Shown here: positions 16,505 to 26,470 of the stretch, piece by piece
Layout of the letters: every line of letters begins with the position of its first letter
Position numbering within the stretch: position 1 is the first letter of the stretch
Assembly: GCA_018333395.1 (NCBI GenBank)
Contig: JAGXSQ010000157.1
Span: 1-39,755 of the forward strand
Length of the DNA stretch: 39,755 nucleotides
Reading direction: 5' to 3'
Origin: Dethiobacter sp.
GTDB lineage: Bacteria; Bacillota_D; Dethiobacteria; Dethiobacterales; Dethiobacteraceae
Program-made: the position numbers and the translations under genes
The notes under the pieces: generated by a model
Told to the model about the DNA's origin: nothing
Databases searched by the model: none
The model's input: only the letters and a program-made list of their open reading frames with translations

Positions 16505-17623
16505 ATGAAAATCATCCGTTATTTAAAACGTTTAGGCAACGAACGCTCTTTTCCCTTGGCCTTGCAAATGATCGTTTTGCTGGCCGCGGTGACTTCCCTT
16601 GCCGTCTTGTTTTTGTTTTACAGGGACAATACGCTTGACGGTGGAGGGGCTCGGGTAATGCTGTATTTTTGCTTTGTGCTGATTTTTATGAGTTCGTTTT
16701 TTAACAGTTTTTTTGCAGGAATAGCGGTTGCGACAGCCAGCAGTCTGCTGGCTGTCGCTGTACTGCTGCCTCCGACATCTGCTTCCAGTAGCTTGGAAAC
16801 AGCTACGTTCTATATTTTTCCGTTTATCGGACTTTTTTTTCTGACAGCCATCATCACCGACTGGTTCAGTAACTCCACCGAAAGATTAAGCCGACAAATC
16901 TTAGAAAATGAGCGTCTGCACCAACAGGCCAAACACATGGAAAAGCTGTCTTTGGCCGGAGAGATCGCCGCCGGAATAGCCCATGAGATCCGCAATCCAC
17001 TCACCGTCATCAAGGGCTATATTCAGCTACTGCAAAAGTCCTCGGCTGATGACAGCTACACCCATGAAATATATGGCTTGATTCTGGAAGAAGCTCAGAG
17101 AACCAATGAGATTATCAGCAATTTTCTGCGCTTCAGCCGCCCGGATCAGCCGCAAAAAACAATGGTCCAAATAAACGAGCTGATAGAAAACGCTACTACT
17201 CTCCTTTACGGGGAAGCCTTGCGGAAAAACGTCCAGCTTAGTTTTTATCCCGCCACAGATCTGCCCCTGCTTTGCCTAGACAAAGACCAAATGATGCAGG
17301 TGTTTCTTAACCTGTTCAGCAATGCACTGCAGGCCATGCCACAAGGAGGTAGCCTTTCGATTCTCACCCTTCTTGATAAAAAAGAACATCAGGTTCTTAT
17401 CTATGTCAGCGATACCGGCCACGGTATCGCACCCACCAACCTGGAAAAAATCTTTACACCCTTCTTTACCACCAGAGAAGAAGGGACAGGGCTGGGGTTA
17501 TCCATATCACAAAATATCATCGCCGCCCACCATGGTCAGATCAAAGCGGAGAGCATTCCGGGGCAGGGTAGCCGTTTTACCATCAGTCTGCCGCTGACGA
17601 CAGATGGTGCGGACCACTGTTGA
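16505..17623 (+). CDS. Orphan membrane sensor histidine kinase
   Basis: About 372 aa. It has four to five transmembrane helices in the first 120 residues with little extracytoplasmic loop, then a linker, the HisKA dimerisation domain with phospho-acceptor H160 in AHEIRNPL, and a HATPase_c domain with N box NLFSNALQAM, DTGHGI, FTPFFTT and GTGLGLS. No response regulator is adjacent. The layout matches sporulation phosphorelay kinases such as KinB/KinD, which pass phosphate to Spo0F or directly to Spo0A; that role is inferred. The start chosen is the ATG at 16505 with GGGAG upstream; a TTG at 16445 would fall on the putative promoter. Confidence 0.88.
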   Translation: MKIIRYLKRLGNERSFPLALQMIVLLAAVTSLAVLFLFYRDNTLDGGGARVMLYFCFVLIFMSSFFNSFFAGIAVATASSLLAVAVLLPPTSASSSLETATFYIFPFIGLFFLTAIITDWFSNSTERLSRQILENERLHQQAKHMEKLSLAGEIAAGIAHEIRNPLTVIKGYIQLLQKSSADDSYTHEIYGLILEEAQRTNEIISNFLRFSRPDQPQKTMVQINELIENATTLLYGEALRKNVQLSFYPATDLPLLCLDKDQMMQVFLNLFSNALQAMPQGGSLSILTLLDKKEHQVLIYVSDTGHGIAPTNLEKIFTPFFTTREEGTGLGLSISQNIIAAHHGQIKAESIPGQGSRFTISLPLTTDGADHC

Positions 17624-17662
17624 GGGGAAAAGTGCCTGTCCGTCAACGTCCGGTATGTTTGT

Positions 17663-18961
17663 TTACCTGACGATTTCCCCGTACAGGCTGCCGTCCTGTT
17701 GTGGCCTGAGTACGAGCACCGGTACAAGCTGCCCGAGCATGGCGGGCGATGCTTTAGCCGCCACGCGAACATAATGTTCCGTCAGACCGGCTAGCTGCCC
17801 ACGTCCTGCTTTTTCCTCCCAAAGCACTTCTACTGTCTGGCCGACAAGGCGGGCTTGAAAAGCGGCCGCCAGTTCCTCGCCAAGTGCTGTCAGCCGCTTG
17901 CTGCGCTCTTCTTTGACCCTAGGCGGAACCTGGGCCGGAAAATCGGCGGCGGGAGTGCCGCAGCGCGGCGAGTATTTAAAGACATGCAAGCGGCTAAAGC
18001 CACAGAGCCGTACGAGCTTCAATGTGTGGGCAAATTGTTCTTCCGTCTCTCCGGGAAAGCCGGCCATCACATCCGTTGTCAGGGCAAGGTCGGGGATTTG
18101 AGCCCGCAGCCAGCGCACCAAGTAAAGAAACTCTCCGGAGTCGTACTTGCGGTTCATACGGCGCAGTATCTCATCATCGCCACTTTGCAGCGGGATGTGC
18201 AAATGACGGCAGATTTTCGGGTGAGAAAGTAGCGTCTCGATCAGATCCGGAGTAATTTCCGTCGGCTCTACCGAGGAAATGCGAATACGTGCTATCCCCT
18301 CCACAGGGATAAGGACCTTAAGCAAATCACTGAGAGCCACCTGGCCGGGAAGGTCTACGCCGTACGAGCCAAGGTGGACCCCAGTCAGGATCAACTCTTT
18401 GAAGCCGGCCGCTGCCAGCCGACACGTTTCCGCGGCTGCTTCTGACGGCACCATGCTAAAGAGAGGCCCCCGTGCGTAGGGTACGATGCAGTACGAACAA
18501 AACTGGCGGCAACCTTCCTGCACCTTGAGAAAAGCGCGGGTACGTTTACCGCTTTGCGCCGCCGGCAACATTTCAAAACCGCCTTTTCCCTCCAGCGGCG
18601 TCACACAGTTCAGCCGCCCCTTTTGGGCTTCCAGCACTAGCTCAGGTAGCCGCTCCCGGGAATGAGTCCCCACCACCAAATCTACTTCGGGGAGCTTTAA
18701 AACGTCTTCCGGAGCCACTTGCGCCAGACAGCCGGTGACGATAATTACGCCTTCCGGGTTGGTACGGCGGGCACGGCGGATCAGCTGGCGTGATTTGCGG
18801 TCGCTCAAATGCGTAACGGTACAGGTGTTGATGACATAAACGTCGGCCGGCGAGCTGAAAGCCACCGTCTCATATCCCGCCCCGGCAAACAACTCCTGCA
18901 AGGCAGCCGTCTCTGTCTGGTTTACTTTACAGCCGAGCGTTTGAAATGCTACCGACCTCAT
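17663..18961 (-). CDS. mtaB: tRNA t6A37 methylthiotransferase MtaB
   Basis: Radical-SAM enzyme that converts t6A37 to ms2t6A37 in tRNAs reading ANN codons. The N-terminal methylthiotransferase domain has cluster cysteines C11, C47 and C78. The radical-SAM cluster CRQFCSYC is at 151-158, and a TRAM-like C-terminal segment binds tRNA. 432 aa, full length. Its ATG overlaps the rsmE stop as ATGA, so translation is coupled. It ends the heat-shock operon, 39 bp from the convergent histidine kinase; no clear terminator is seen in between. MtaB rather than MiaB is supported by gene order (B. subtilis yqeV). Confidence 0.93.
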   Translation of the reverse strand: MRSVAFQTLGCKVNQTETAALQELFAGAGYETVAFSSPADVYVINTCTVTHLSDRKSRQLIRRARRTNPEGVIIVTGCLAQVAPEDVLKLPEVDLVVGTHSRERLPELVLEAQKGRLNCVTPLEGKGGFEMLPAAQSGKRTRAFLKVQEGCRQFCSYCIVPYARGPLFSMVPSEAAAETCRLAAAGFKELILTGVHLGSYGVDLPGQVALSDLLKVLIPVEGIARIRISSVEPTEITPDLIETLLSHPKICRHLHIPLQSGDDEILRRMNRKYDSGEFLYLVRWLRAQIPDLALTTDVMAGFPGETEEQFAHTLKLVRLCGFSRLHVFKYSPRCGTPAADFPAQVPPRVKEERSKRLTALGEELAAAFQARLVGQTVEVLWEEKAGRGQLAGLTEHYVRVAAKASPAMLGQLVPVLVLRPQQDGSLYGEIVR

Positions 18962-19701
18962 GCGCTTCCCCCCAGTTCACCTGCTTCATAAAGAGCCAGG
19001 GCTGCGGCCACGACAGCCGCCGTCTCCGCCCGCAGGATTCGTGGGCCGAGAGTGACGGTTGCAGCGCCCAGCGCCCTGATTTCTGTCGCCTCGGCCTTAT
19101 TAAAACCGCCTTCCGGTCCGGTAACAAGCAAAACCCGGTCCCCGGGGAATACATCGCGCAAGGCGGCAGCCAAAGGAACGCCCCCTTCTCCTTCAAAGAA
19201 AAAAATAGTTTTTTTAAACTGTGTCAAACAGGTGAGAAGTTCCGGCCAGGTATGCAGAGACGACACTGGCGGGATTAAGTCGCGCCGTGCCTGTCCCGCA
19301 GCGGCACGGACAATCTTTTGCCAACGGTCCATTCGTGACGTCACTTTTTTTGTTTCCGGACGGACTACGGAGTGCCGGCAGGTAAAGGGCAGAAACCCGG
19401 CCACTCCCAGTTCAGTCCCTTTCTGAAGCAACAGTTCGCTCTTTTCACCTTTCAGCAACGCAAAAGCCAACGTACAGCGTACCGCCGCCTCCCGCCCTGG
19501 GAGTCTTTCCCCTAGAAGGCAGACAACGCTGTCCCCGGCCGTGATGAGACACGCGCGGAAGCAGCCGCCGACGCCATCGCAAAGCTCAATTTCATCACCT
19601 ACGGAGTAGCGCAACACGCGCCGCAAATGACGCGCAGCATCGTCATCCAGGACTACACGGTCACCGTAGCGCTGACCAGCAGAAAAGAAAAACCGGCTCA
19701 T
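18958..19701 (-). CDS. rsmE: 16S rRNA m3U1498 methyltransferase RsmE
   Basis: SPOUT-class methyltransferase for U1498 of 16S rRNA. The trefoil-knot SAM site shows LVTGPEGGF and LGPRILRAETA near the C-terminus, with a PUA-like N-terminal domain. About 247 aa from the ATG at 19701, which overlaps the prmA stop as ATGA. A longer in-frame reading would run 30 bp into prmA without a better ribosome binding site. It also overlaps mtaB by 4 bp. Confidence 0.94.
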   Translation of the reverse strand: MSRFFFSAGQRYGDRVVLDDDAARHLRRVLRYSVGDEIELCDGVGGCFRACLITAGDSVVCLLGERLPGREAAVRCTLAFALLKGEKSELLLQKGTELGVAGFLPFTCRHSVVRPETKKVTSRMDRWQKIVRAAAGQARRDLIPPVSSLHTWPELLTCLTQFKKTIFFFEGEGGVPLAAALRDVFPGDRVLLVTGPEGGFNKAEATEIRALGAATVTLGPRILRAETAAVVAAALALYEAGELGGSA

Positions 19702-20639
19702 CCCTTCATCTCCAGCAGGAGCGCCGTCCATTCCCCGGCGCTCTTTTCTTCCAGCAAGCGATAGCCGACTGCGGCAAAGGCACCGGCTACCTCGGCAGCC
19801 CGCCCGCGAATAATTCCGGAAGCAATAATTCGGCCACCCTGGCAGAGTAACCGGTGCAGCCGACCAGACAAAACAAGTAGCAGGTCAGCCGTCAGATTGG
19901 CCAGTAGAAGGTGGCCCCGTGGCAGCACCTCGGGTGTTAGTAGATCGTCATTTAAGTCTGCCTGTCTAAACGTGACGTTGCCGAGGCTGTTTAAGGCAGC
20001 ATTTTCCCGGCTGGCCCGCACGGCCACTTCTTCCCGGTCTACGCCATAAACGAACGCAGCGCCAAGCAGCGCTGCCGCAATGGCCAGAATACCAGAGCCG
20101 CAACCTAAGTCACATACGGTTTCCCCGCCTGCCAGTTGCTGCTCCAGTAATTCCAAGCAGAGGCGGGTTGTCTCGTGGGCGCCGGTGCCGAAAGCCGGAC
20201 CAGGATCCAGCAGCAAAACTTTCCGCCCCGGCCAGACAGAGCCATCCAACCAGGCAGGAACGATGACGAGCGTGTTGCCGACCGGCGTCGGCTGCCAGTA
20301 GTCTTTCCAGGAACTTTCCCATGTAGCATCGTCCACGTCGTTTAAAGCCAAGGTAGCTGGTGCCAGACCAAACTCCGGCAGCTGGGAGAGGAAAAGCTCG
20401 AGCTCCGCCAGTCGCCCGTCAGCCAATAAAGAAGGGGTGAAATACCCCCGAATGATAACCCTGTGCCTGTCAGTGGGAATCGCTTCCGGAAAGATGTCCC
20501 CCAGCCCGTCAAGCCTGGCCCTCTCCCAGTCGGCAGCTTCCTCTAGAGAAACCCCATCTGCGCCCAGGACGATCATCTTCTCCGCCACGGCCTCTCGGCT
20601 TGCCGGCGCGGTCGTTACCGACAGTTCCAGCCAGCGCAA
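19698..20639 (-). CDS. prmA: Ribosomal protein L11 methyltransferase PrmA
   Basis: SAM-dependent enzyme that methylates lysines and the N-terminus of ribosomal protein L11. Motifs: DPGPAFGTGAHETT, DLGCGSG (SAM motif I) and LLANLTADLL. 313 aa, normal. The start is a TTG at 20639 with AGGAGG 7 nt upstream; no ATG is near. It lies 11 bp after dnaJ and is coupled to rsmE. Confidence 0.94.
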   Translation of the reverse strand: MRWLELSVTTAPASREAVAEKMIVLGADGVSLEEAADWERARLDGLGDIFPEAIPTDRHRVIIRGYFTPSLLADGRLAELELFLSQLPEFGLAPATLALNDVDDATWESSWKDYWQPTPVGNTLVIVPAWLDGSVWPGRKVLLLDPGPAFGTGAHETTRLCLELLEQQLAGGETVCDLGCGSGILAIAAALLGAAFVYGVDREEVAVRASRENAALNSLGNVTFRQADLNDDLLTPEVLPRGHLLLANLTADLLLVLSGRLHRLLCQGGRIIASGIIRGRAAEVAGAFAAVGYRLLEEKSAGEWTALLLEMKG

Positions 20640-20650
20640 ACCAACCCCTC

Positions 20651-21775
20651 CTATTTGCCTCCCAGCGCGTCTTTAACCTTATCCAAAATACCTTTGTCCG
20701 CAGGATTTACTTCCTCACCGGCTAGGCGGGCATACTCGCGCAACAACTCTTTTTCTTTAGCGGAAAGCTTGCGCGGTATTTTGACAGTAACATGTACATG
20801 CTGATCACCGCGTCCATAACCACGCAAGTGGGGGAGACCTTTGCCGCGCAACCGGAAAAAAGTCCCCGGCTGTGTCCCTTCAGGGATTTTAAGCCGCGCT
20901 TTGCCGTCTAGGGTCGGCACCTCCATTTCCACGCCAAGTGCCGCCTGAGCGAAGGAGACGGGCACGTCTACGATGATATCGTTAGCTTCGCGCTTGAACA
21001 ACTCGTGTGGGCGCACCTTAAAGAAGATGTACAGGTCTCCGGGTGGTCCGCCCCGGAAGCCCGCCTCTCCCTCGCCGGAGACGCGCAGGCGGGAACCGGT
21101 ATCGACTCCCGGAGGTACTTTGATATCAATTTTTCGTTCCCGCTGGAGGCGCCCCCGGCCCTGGCAGACGGAGCAACGCTCTTTAATCAGCCGACCTTCA
21201 CCTTGGCAGATTTCACACGGTTTGGCACTGACGAAGCGTCCAAACGCCGTATTGCGAACTACCTGCTGCTGCCCGCTACCACCGCATGTCGCACAGGTAA
21301 CAGGCGCGGTGCCGGGCCTCGCGCCGCTGCCCAGGCAGGTTTCACACGTTTCATCGCGCGGAACAAACACTGTTGTTTCCAGACCAAACGCTACATCCTG
21401 CAGCGAGATCTCTAGGTCATAGCGCAGGTCGCTGCCACGCTGCGGTCCGGACGGCCGGCCGGTTCTTGTGCCACCGCCAAAAAAAGTTTCCAGGATATCT
21501 TCAAACCCACCAAACCCGGAGAACCCGCCAAACCCGTTGCCCGCGAACCCGCCTTCCGGCGCGTGGCCGAAACGGTCGTACTGCGCACGTCGGTCTTGGT
21601 CGCTTAAGACATCGAAAGCCTCTTTAATCTCTTTGAATTTTTCGGCCGCTTCCGGATCGTCCTGGTTAACGTCCGGATGGTATTCCCTGGCCAGCCTGCG
21701 GTACGCTTTTTTTAGCTCTTCAGCCGTAGCCTCCCGGCTTAAGCCCAGCACTTCGTAATAGTCACGTTTTGTCAT
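20651..21775 (-). CDS. dnaJ: Chaperone DnaJ (Hsp40)
   Basis: Co-chaperone that delivers substrates to DnaK and stimulates its ATPase. The J domain with HPD is in residues 1-70, followed by a Gly/Phe-rich linker, then four zinc-finger repeats of CxxCxGxG type ([32 protein letters not shown]), then the C-terminal substrate-binding domains. 374 aa. It lies 19 bp after dnaK. Confidence 0.97.
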   Translation of the reverse strand: MTKRDYYEVLGLSREATAEELKKAYRRLAREYHPDVNQDDPEAAEKFKEIKEAFDVLSDQDRRAQYDRFGHAPEGGFAGNGFGGFSGFGGFEDILETFFGGGTRTGRPSGPQRGSDLRYDLEISLQDVAFGLETTVFVPRDETCETCLGSGARPGTAPVTCATCGGSGQQQVVRNTAFGRFVSAKPCEICQGEGRLIKERCSVCQGRGRLQRERKIDIKVPPGVDTGSRLRVSGEGEAGFRGGPPGDLYIFFKVRPHELFKREANDIIVDVPVSFAQAALGVEMEVPTLDGKARLKIPEGTQPGTFFRLRGKGLPHLRGYGRGDQHVHVTVKIPRKLSAKEKELLREYARLAGEEVNPADKGILDKVKDALGGK

Positions 21776-21794
21776 TTAGCCTCTTCTCCGCCGA

Positions 21795-23609
21795 TTATTT
21801 CTCTTCGTCATCGACCTCTTGGTATTCAGCGTCCACTGTGTTATCTGCCTGCTCCGCAGCCGGCGTTTCTTCTTGTTTCTGCTGCTGGTACATCTGTGTG
21901 GAAAGCTCATGCAAGTGTCGAGTCAGCTCTTCAACAGCACCGCGGATAGCTGCTAAGTCATTCCCCTTTGCTTCTTCCTTAACCTTATGGATCGCTGACT
22001 CTACAGTAGTCTTTTTGGCCGCGTCAACTTTATCGCCAAGTTCGCGCAGCATTTTTTCTGCACTGTAAGCCAGTGAATCAGCTTCATTGCGAGCCTCTGC
22101 CAACTCTTTCCGCTGCTTGTCTTCCTCGGCAAACATTTCGGAATCCTTGACCATTTGTTGAATTTCTTTATCACTAAGACCTGTGGAGGCGGTAATCGTG
22201 ATCTTCTGTTCCTTACCTGTACCAAGATCCTTAGCCGAAACATTGACGATACCGTTAGCATCGATATCGAAAGATACCTCTATCTGCGGGATGCCACGCG
22301 GTGCCGGTGGGATACCGTCTAGCATAAAGCGTCCCAGGGTCTTGTTGTCACCAGCCATGGGGCGCTCGCCCTGTAGCACATGAATCTCCACCGATGTCTG
22401 GCTGTCGGCCGCAGTAGAAAAAATTTGCTTCTTGGAGGTAGGGATCGTTGTATTGCGCTCAATAGTTTTGGTGAGAACTCCGCCCAGCGTCTCAATCCCC
22501 AGTGTTAGCGGCGTTACATCGAGGAGCAGTACATTCTTGACATCACCCGCCAAGACACCGGCTTGGATAGCAGCGCCAAGTGCCACCACCTCGTCCGGAT
22601 TGACACCTTTATGCGGCTCTTTACCCAGCAGCTTGCGGATGCCATCTTGGACGGCAGGGATGCGGGTCGATCCGCCCACCAGGATAACCCTGTCGATGTT
22701 CTCCGGTTTGAGTCCCGCATCGGACAAAGCTCGGCGTGTCGGTCCCATGGTAGATTCCACAAGTTCAGCGGTCAGTTCCTCAAACTTTGCTCTGGTCAAA
22801 GTCATGTCCAGGTGCTTTGGTCCTTCGGCAGTAGCTGTAATGAAGGGCAGGTTAATATTGGTCGTCATCACGTTGGAGAGTTCAATCTTGGCCTTCTCTG
22901 CCGCTTCTTTAAGTCGTTGCAAGGCCATACGATCCTTGCGCAGGTCGACGCCTTCCAGCCTTTTAAATTCTGCGGCCAGGTAGTCAATAACCTGCTGGTC
23001 AAAATCATCTCCACCTAGCCGGTTGTTCCCACTCGTGGCCTTGACTTCAAAAACACCGTCGCCCAGCTCCAGTATAGAAACATCAAAAGTGCCGCCGCCC
23101 AAGTCAAAGACAAGGATGGTATGGTCTTCACCTTTATCAATACCATACGCGAGAGCCGCCGCCGTCGGCTCGTTGATGATACGCAACACTTCCAACCCGG
23201 CAATTCTGCCGGCATCCTTAGTGGCCTGTCGCTGGGCATCGGTGAAATAAGCCGGCACAGTAATCACCGCTTGGGTAACTTTTTCACCAAGGTAAGCCTC
23301 AGCATCAGTTTTCAGCTTTTGTAAAATATAAGCAGATATTTCCTGAGGTGTATAATCTTTATTATCGATTTTTACTGTATGGCCAGTGCCCATGTGCCGT
23401 TTTATCGAGGCAATTGTCCGCTCGGGGTTAGTAATGGCCTGTCTTTTAGCCACCTGCCCCACTAGGCGTTCGCCGTTTTTGCTAAACGCCACCACGGAAG
23501 GGGTGAGCCTGTCACCTTCCGCGTTGGCGATAATTTCCGGCTCGCCACCTTCCATCACCGCCACAACCGAATTGGTCGTGCCAAGATCAATGCCAATTAC
23601 TTTGCTCAT
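21795..23609 (-). CDS. dnaK: Chaperone DnaK (Hsp70)
   Basis: Hsp70 ATPase chaperone. The actin-fold nucleotide-binding domain shows [11 protein letters not shown] at the N-terminus and [12 protein letters not shown]. The substrate-binding domain follows ([11 protein letters not shown] linker) and then a helical lid. The tail ends [10 protein letters not shown]. 604 aa, as expected for Firmicutes, which lack a short loop found in proteobacterial DnaK. It lies 22 bp downstream of grpE. Confidence 0.98.
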   Translation of the reverse strand: MSKVIGIDLGTTNSVVAVMEGGEPEIIANAEGDRLTPSVVAFSKNGERLVGQVAKRQAITNPERTIASIKRHMGTGHTVKIDNKDYTPQEISAYILQKLKTDAEAYLGEKVTQAVITVPAYFTDAQRQATKDAGRIAGLEVLRIINEPTAAALAYGIDKGEDHTILVFDLGGGTFDVSILELGDGVFEVKATSGNNRLGGDDFDQQVIDYLAAEFKRLEGVDLRKDRMALQRLKEAAEKAKIELSNVMTTNINLPFITATAEGPKHLDMTLTRAKFEELTAELVESTMGPTRRALSDAGLKPENIDRVILVGGSTRIPAVQDGIRKLLGKEPHKGVNPDEVVALGAAIQAGVLAGDVKNVLLLDVTPLTLGIETLGGVLTKTIERNTTIPTSKKQIFSTAADSQTSVEIHVLQGERPMAGDNKTLGRFMLDGIPPAPRGIPQIEVSFDIDANGIVNVSAKDLGTGKEQKITITASTGLSDKEIQQMVKDSEMFAEEDKQRKELAEARNEADSLAYSAEKMLRELGDKVDAAKKTTVESAIHKVKEEAKGNDLAAIRGAVEELTRHLHELSTQMYQQQKQEETPAAEQADNTVDAEYQEVDDEEK

Positions 23610-23631
23610 TTACCATTTCCTCCTGTATCTG

Positions 23632-24192
23632 TTATTGTTCGCCCGTATCTGCAACTGTCCCGCCCGCAACTTTAACCATGCTGGCCCGCAACACCCGTTC
23701 CTTCAGGCGGTAACCCTTTTGCATCTCTTCCACTACGGTATTTTCCGGTTCAGCACCCTCGACCTGCATGATCGCATGATGCAAGGCTGGATCAAACTGG
23801 AGACCGCACGACTCGATCATGCTTAGTCCATATTTTTCTAGAACGGTCAGGAACTGTTTATGTACCAGTTCGACACCGCCCAATATAGCCTCTACCGTGC
23901 CGGCAGCTTGTTTGGCGCGTTCCAAGTTATCTATAACCGGCAAAAGCTCCCGCACCAAGTCACAAAGCGCCTGTGTGGCCCATTCCTGACGTTCCGCCCG
24001 CACTCTTTTGCGATAGTTGTCAAAATCAGCCTGGAGTCGTTGTAGGCCGGCAAAAAGCTGGGCTTTCTCCTCGCGTAGCTTTTCTGCTTCCCCGGACTGC
24101 TCCTCCGCAACAAGAGGGTCTGCCGGAGAAGCATCGGCAACAGCAATCCCGTCTTTATCTTCTCTTTCTGTCAGGGGTTTGTTTTCGTCCAT
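23632..24192 (-). CDS. grpE: Nucleotide exchange factor GrpE
   Basis: Dimeric exchange factor for DnaK. An acidic N-terminal region and long coiled coil (about 35-85, with LQRLQADFDNYRKRV) precede the beta wing (YGLSMIESCGLQFDPALHHAI). The start chosen is the ATG at 24192, with GAGGTGA upstream (about 186 aa). An ATG at 24210 directly after the hrcA stop has no ribosome binding site. Confidence 0.95.
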   Translation of the reverse strand: MDENKPLTEREDKDGIAVADASPADPLVAEEQSGEAEKLREEKAQLFAGLQRLQADFDNYRKRVRAERQEWATQALCDLVRELLPVIDNLERAKQAAGTVEAILGGVELVHKQFLTVLEKYGLSMIESCGLQFDPALHHAIMQVEGAEPENTVVEEMQKGYRLKERVLRASMVKVAGGTVADTGEQ

Positions 24193-24210
24193 CTTCTTCA
24201 CCTCGCTCAT

Positions 24211-25239
24211 CTACAGACCTGAGAATAGTGTGTTCAATTTTTCCACCATCTGCTTCATGATAACCACTACTTTGGCGTACTCCATGCGTGTCGGCCCCAG
24301 CACCCCAATCGTGCCATCCGGCCTGTCACACAGCGTATAGGTAGCCGTCACCAGGCTACATTCGCTGATTTCCCGCAAAACATTCTCTGTGCCGATGCGG
24401 ACGGAGAGACCGGTCTGCAGTGGCTCCAGGATGCTGCCTAGGATCTCGTCCTGCTCAAAAAGCGCCAGTAAATGCCCGACTTTTTCCACATCCCTAAATT
24501 CCGGTTGCTTAAGGATATTAGACGCACCGCCAAGGAAAACGCGGCTGCCGCTCTCCAGCGAAGCTTCCTCCAGCAGCAATAGCATTTGGTCAACCAAGTC
24601 AATTTTCGTATAAAGACCTTTCCGCAGTTTCTGCAGTCGCGAAAGAGTAAGCTCTTCTACCGTCTGGCCAACCAGTTGCTCGTTAAGGTAGCTGATTACC
24701 CGTGTTAGTTCCTCCCTGCTAAGCGCCTGGGGCAGCTCGATGATCTTGCTTTTGATGTAGCCGCTGTCGGTAAGCAAAACAACCAGCGCCTGCTCCCCAT
24801 CCAGCGGAACCAGCCGCAGGTGTTTAAAGGCGCTACGCTTAGGCTGCGGGCCAAGGACAAGGGAGGTGTAATTAGTCATCTGGGATAACGCTTTGGCCGC
24901 ATACTGAACAATCTGATCAATTTCATGCATCTTTTCCAACTGCAAAAAGACGCGCGCCAAATAGCCCTCTTCTTCTGGTTCAAGACCGGTCATGTCCATC
25001 AGGCAGTCCACATAGAAGCGGTACCCACGCTGTGAGGGTATACGTCCCGCTGACGTATGCGGTTGGGTCAGGTAGCCCAGCTCTTCCAGGTCAGCCATCT
25101 CGTTGCGGATAGTAGCCGCAGACAAGTCCATCCGGTAGCGCCTGGAAATAGTCCTGGAGCCAACTGGTTCGGCCGTCTGAACATAATCTTTGACAACGGC
25201 ATGGAGAATCCTTCGCTTTCTCTCGCTTAAATCCACCAA
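24211..25239 (-). CDS. hrcA: Heat-inducible transcription repressor HrcA
   Basis: Repressor of class I heat-shock genes; it binds CIRCE and is kept active by the GroE system. The N-terminal winged helix (LSERKRRILHAVV, PVGSRTISRRY, ATIRNEMADLEELGYL, HTSAGRIPS) is followed by a GAF-like dimer domain. The start chosen is a TTG at 25239, 7 nt after GGGAGG (a GTG at 25236 is also possible), giving about 342 aa. The longest reading would begin inside the CIRCE operator and is unlikely. It is first in the operon and autoregulated through CIRCE. Confidence 0.95.
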   Translation of the reverse strand: MVDLSERKRRILHAVVKDYVQTAEPVGSRTISRRYRMDLSAATIRNEMADLEELGYLTQPHTSAGRIPSQRGYRFYVDCLMDMTGLEPEEEGYLARVFLQLEKMHEIDQIVQYAAKALSQMTNYTSLVLGPQPKRSAFKHLRLVPLDGEQALVVLLTDSGYIKSKIIELPQALSREELTRVISYLNEQLVGQTVEELTLSRLQKLRKGLYTKIDLVDQMLLLLEEASLESGSRVFLGGASNILKQPEFRDVEKVGHLLALFEQDEILGSILEPLQTGLSVRIGTENVLREISECSLVTATYTLCDRPDGTIGVLGPTRMEYAKVVVIMKQMVEKLNTLFSGL

Positions 25240-25256
25240 AGCCAAGCCTCCCGACG

Positions 25257-25283
25257 TTAGCACTCTGCCTAAACGAGTGCTAA
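25257..25283. promoter_or_regulatory. CIRCE operator (HrcA site)
   Basis: TTAGCACTC (25257-25265), 9-nt spacer and GAGTGCTAA (25275-25283) are a perfect match to CIRCE. It lies between the promoter and the hrcA start, so HrcA blocks transcription at its own gene. Confidence 0.97.
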
Positions 25284-25293
25284 ACTATAATTC

Positions 25294-25322
25294 AAAATAC
25301 CACTGCCACTGTTTTTTGTCAA
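25294..25322 (-). promoter_or_regulatory. Sigma-A promoter of the hrcA-dnaK operon
   Basis: Minus-strand TTGACA (25317-25322), 17-nt spacer and TATTTT (25294-25299). The start point would fall at or just before CIRCE. It begins 7 bp after the hemW stop. Confidence 0.8.
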
Positions 25323-25328
25323 GATTAC

Positions 25329-26468
25329 TTAAGACACAAATTCGGCAAAAACCACATTCGCCAAACTTAATCCGTACGCCGTCAGACGTGCGTACTCACC
25401 GTCACAAAAAAGTAGCCCCAACCTTTCCAAGCGCGCCAGTTGGCCGGCGAAAACCTCGCGTGCTTCCCTTCCATGGCAGGCGGCAAAGTCGGCAAAACTC
25501 ACCCCGGAAAGCAGTCGCAACCCCAGCATGAACGTATCCTCCATGACCTGGCGCTCCGTAACCAAAACCTCTTCCGCCACCGGCAGCACTCTTCTGGCGA
25601 GCAGATCGGTGTAGACAGGTAGTTCCACCGTATTAACCAGTCGCTTTCTTTCCCAGTAGGAATGGGCACCAAGGCCAATACCCAAGTAAGGCTTGTTTTG
25701 CCAGTAAACACGATTGTGGCAACATTCGTGTCCCAGCCTAGCAAAGTTGGCAATCTCGTAGTGTACATATCCCGCTTGCGAAAGTTGCCTCCTCGCCGCC
25801 AGCAGCATCTCGGCTACCTCATCCTCTCCCGGTAGCGTCAAATCCCCGGTTGCCACCAAAAGGGCCAGAGACGTCCCCTCCTCCAGTTTCAGCGAGTACA
25901 GGGAAAGGTGATCCGGACCCCACGCCAGTACGGCAGCCAGTGCAGCGCTAAAATTCTCTGCCGTCTGCCTCGGCAGACCGGCCATCAAGTCCACAGACAC
26001 ACTGGCGAAATTGTCCCGGCACAAAGCAAAAGCCTGGTAGGCCTCCTCAGAGGTATGCGTCCTCCCCAGCAGCGCCAGCCGGTCGCCGTCCAAATCCTGC
26101 ACGCCTAGGCTGACGCGGTTTACGCCGTGCCGGGAAAGGATCGCCGCCTTCCCGGCGTCAAACGTGCCAGGATTGGCCTCCACAGTCCACTCCGGCGCAG
26201 TAAGCGGCAGGTGGTAGCGGCAGGCACCCAGTAGCCGGTCAAGCTGCCCTACAGTCAAAGCCGTCGGCGTGCCGCCGCCAATGTAAAGGGTCGCCACACG
26301 GTACCCGGCCTGAGCCAACTCTCTGCCGCGCAGAGCTAGTTCCGCCTCCAAGGCCGTCAGGTACTCGTCCGTACCAAGGCTGCCCGCAGCCAGCGGAAAA
26401 GAAAGAAAGTCACAGTAGCTGCACTTGGATCGGCAGTAGGGCACATGCACATAAACGGCCGTCTCCAT
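25329..26468 (-). CDS. hemW: HemW, radical-SAM heme chaperone
   Basis: Radical-SAM family member of the coproporphyrinogen oxidase-like group. The cluster motif is CRSKCSYCDF at residues 12-21; the Phe in place of the last Cys of HemN-type CxxxCxxCxC marks it as HemW. IGGGTPTAL follows. 379 aa. HemW proteins bind and insert heme rather than oxidise coproporphyrinogen. It starts 2 bp after the lepA stop with no strong ribosome binding site, so translation is probably coupled to lepA. Confidence 0.93.
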   Translation of the reverse strand: METAVYVHVPYCRSKCSYCDFLSFPLAAGSLGTDEYLTALEAELALRGRELAQAGYRVATLYIGGGTPTALTVGQLDRLLGACRYHLPLTAPEWTVEANPGTFDAGKAAILSRHGVNRVSLGVQDLDGDRLALLGRTHTSEEAYQAFALCRDNFASVSVDLMAGLPRQTAENFSAALAAVLAWGPDHLSLYSLKLEEGTSLALLVATGDLTLPGEDEVAEMLLAARRQLSQAGYVHYEIANFARLGHECCHNRVYWQNKPYLGIGLGAHSYWERKRLVNTVELPVYTDLLARRVLPVAEEVLVTERQVMEDTFMLGLRLLSGVSFADFAACHGREAREVFAGQLARLERLGLLFCDGEYARLTAYGLSLANVVFAEFVS

Positions 26469-26470
26469 CG

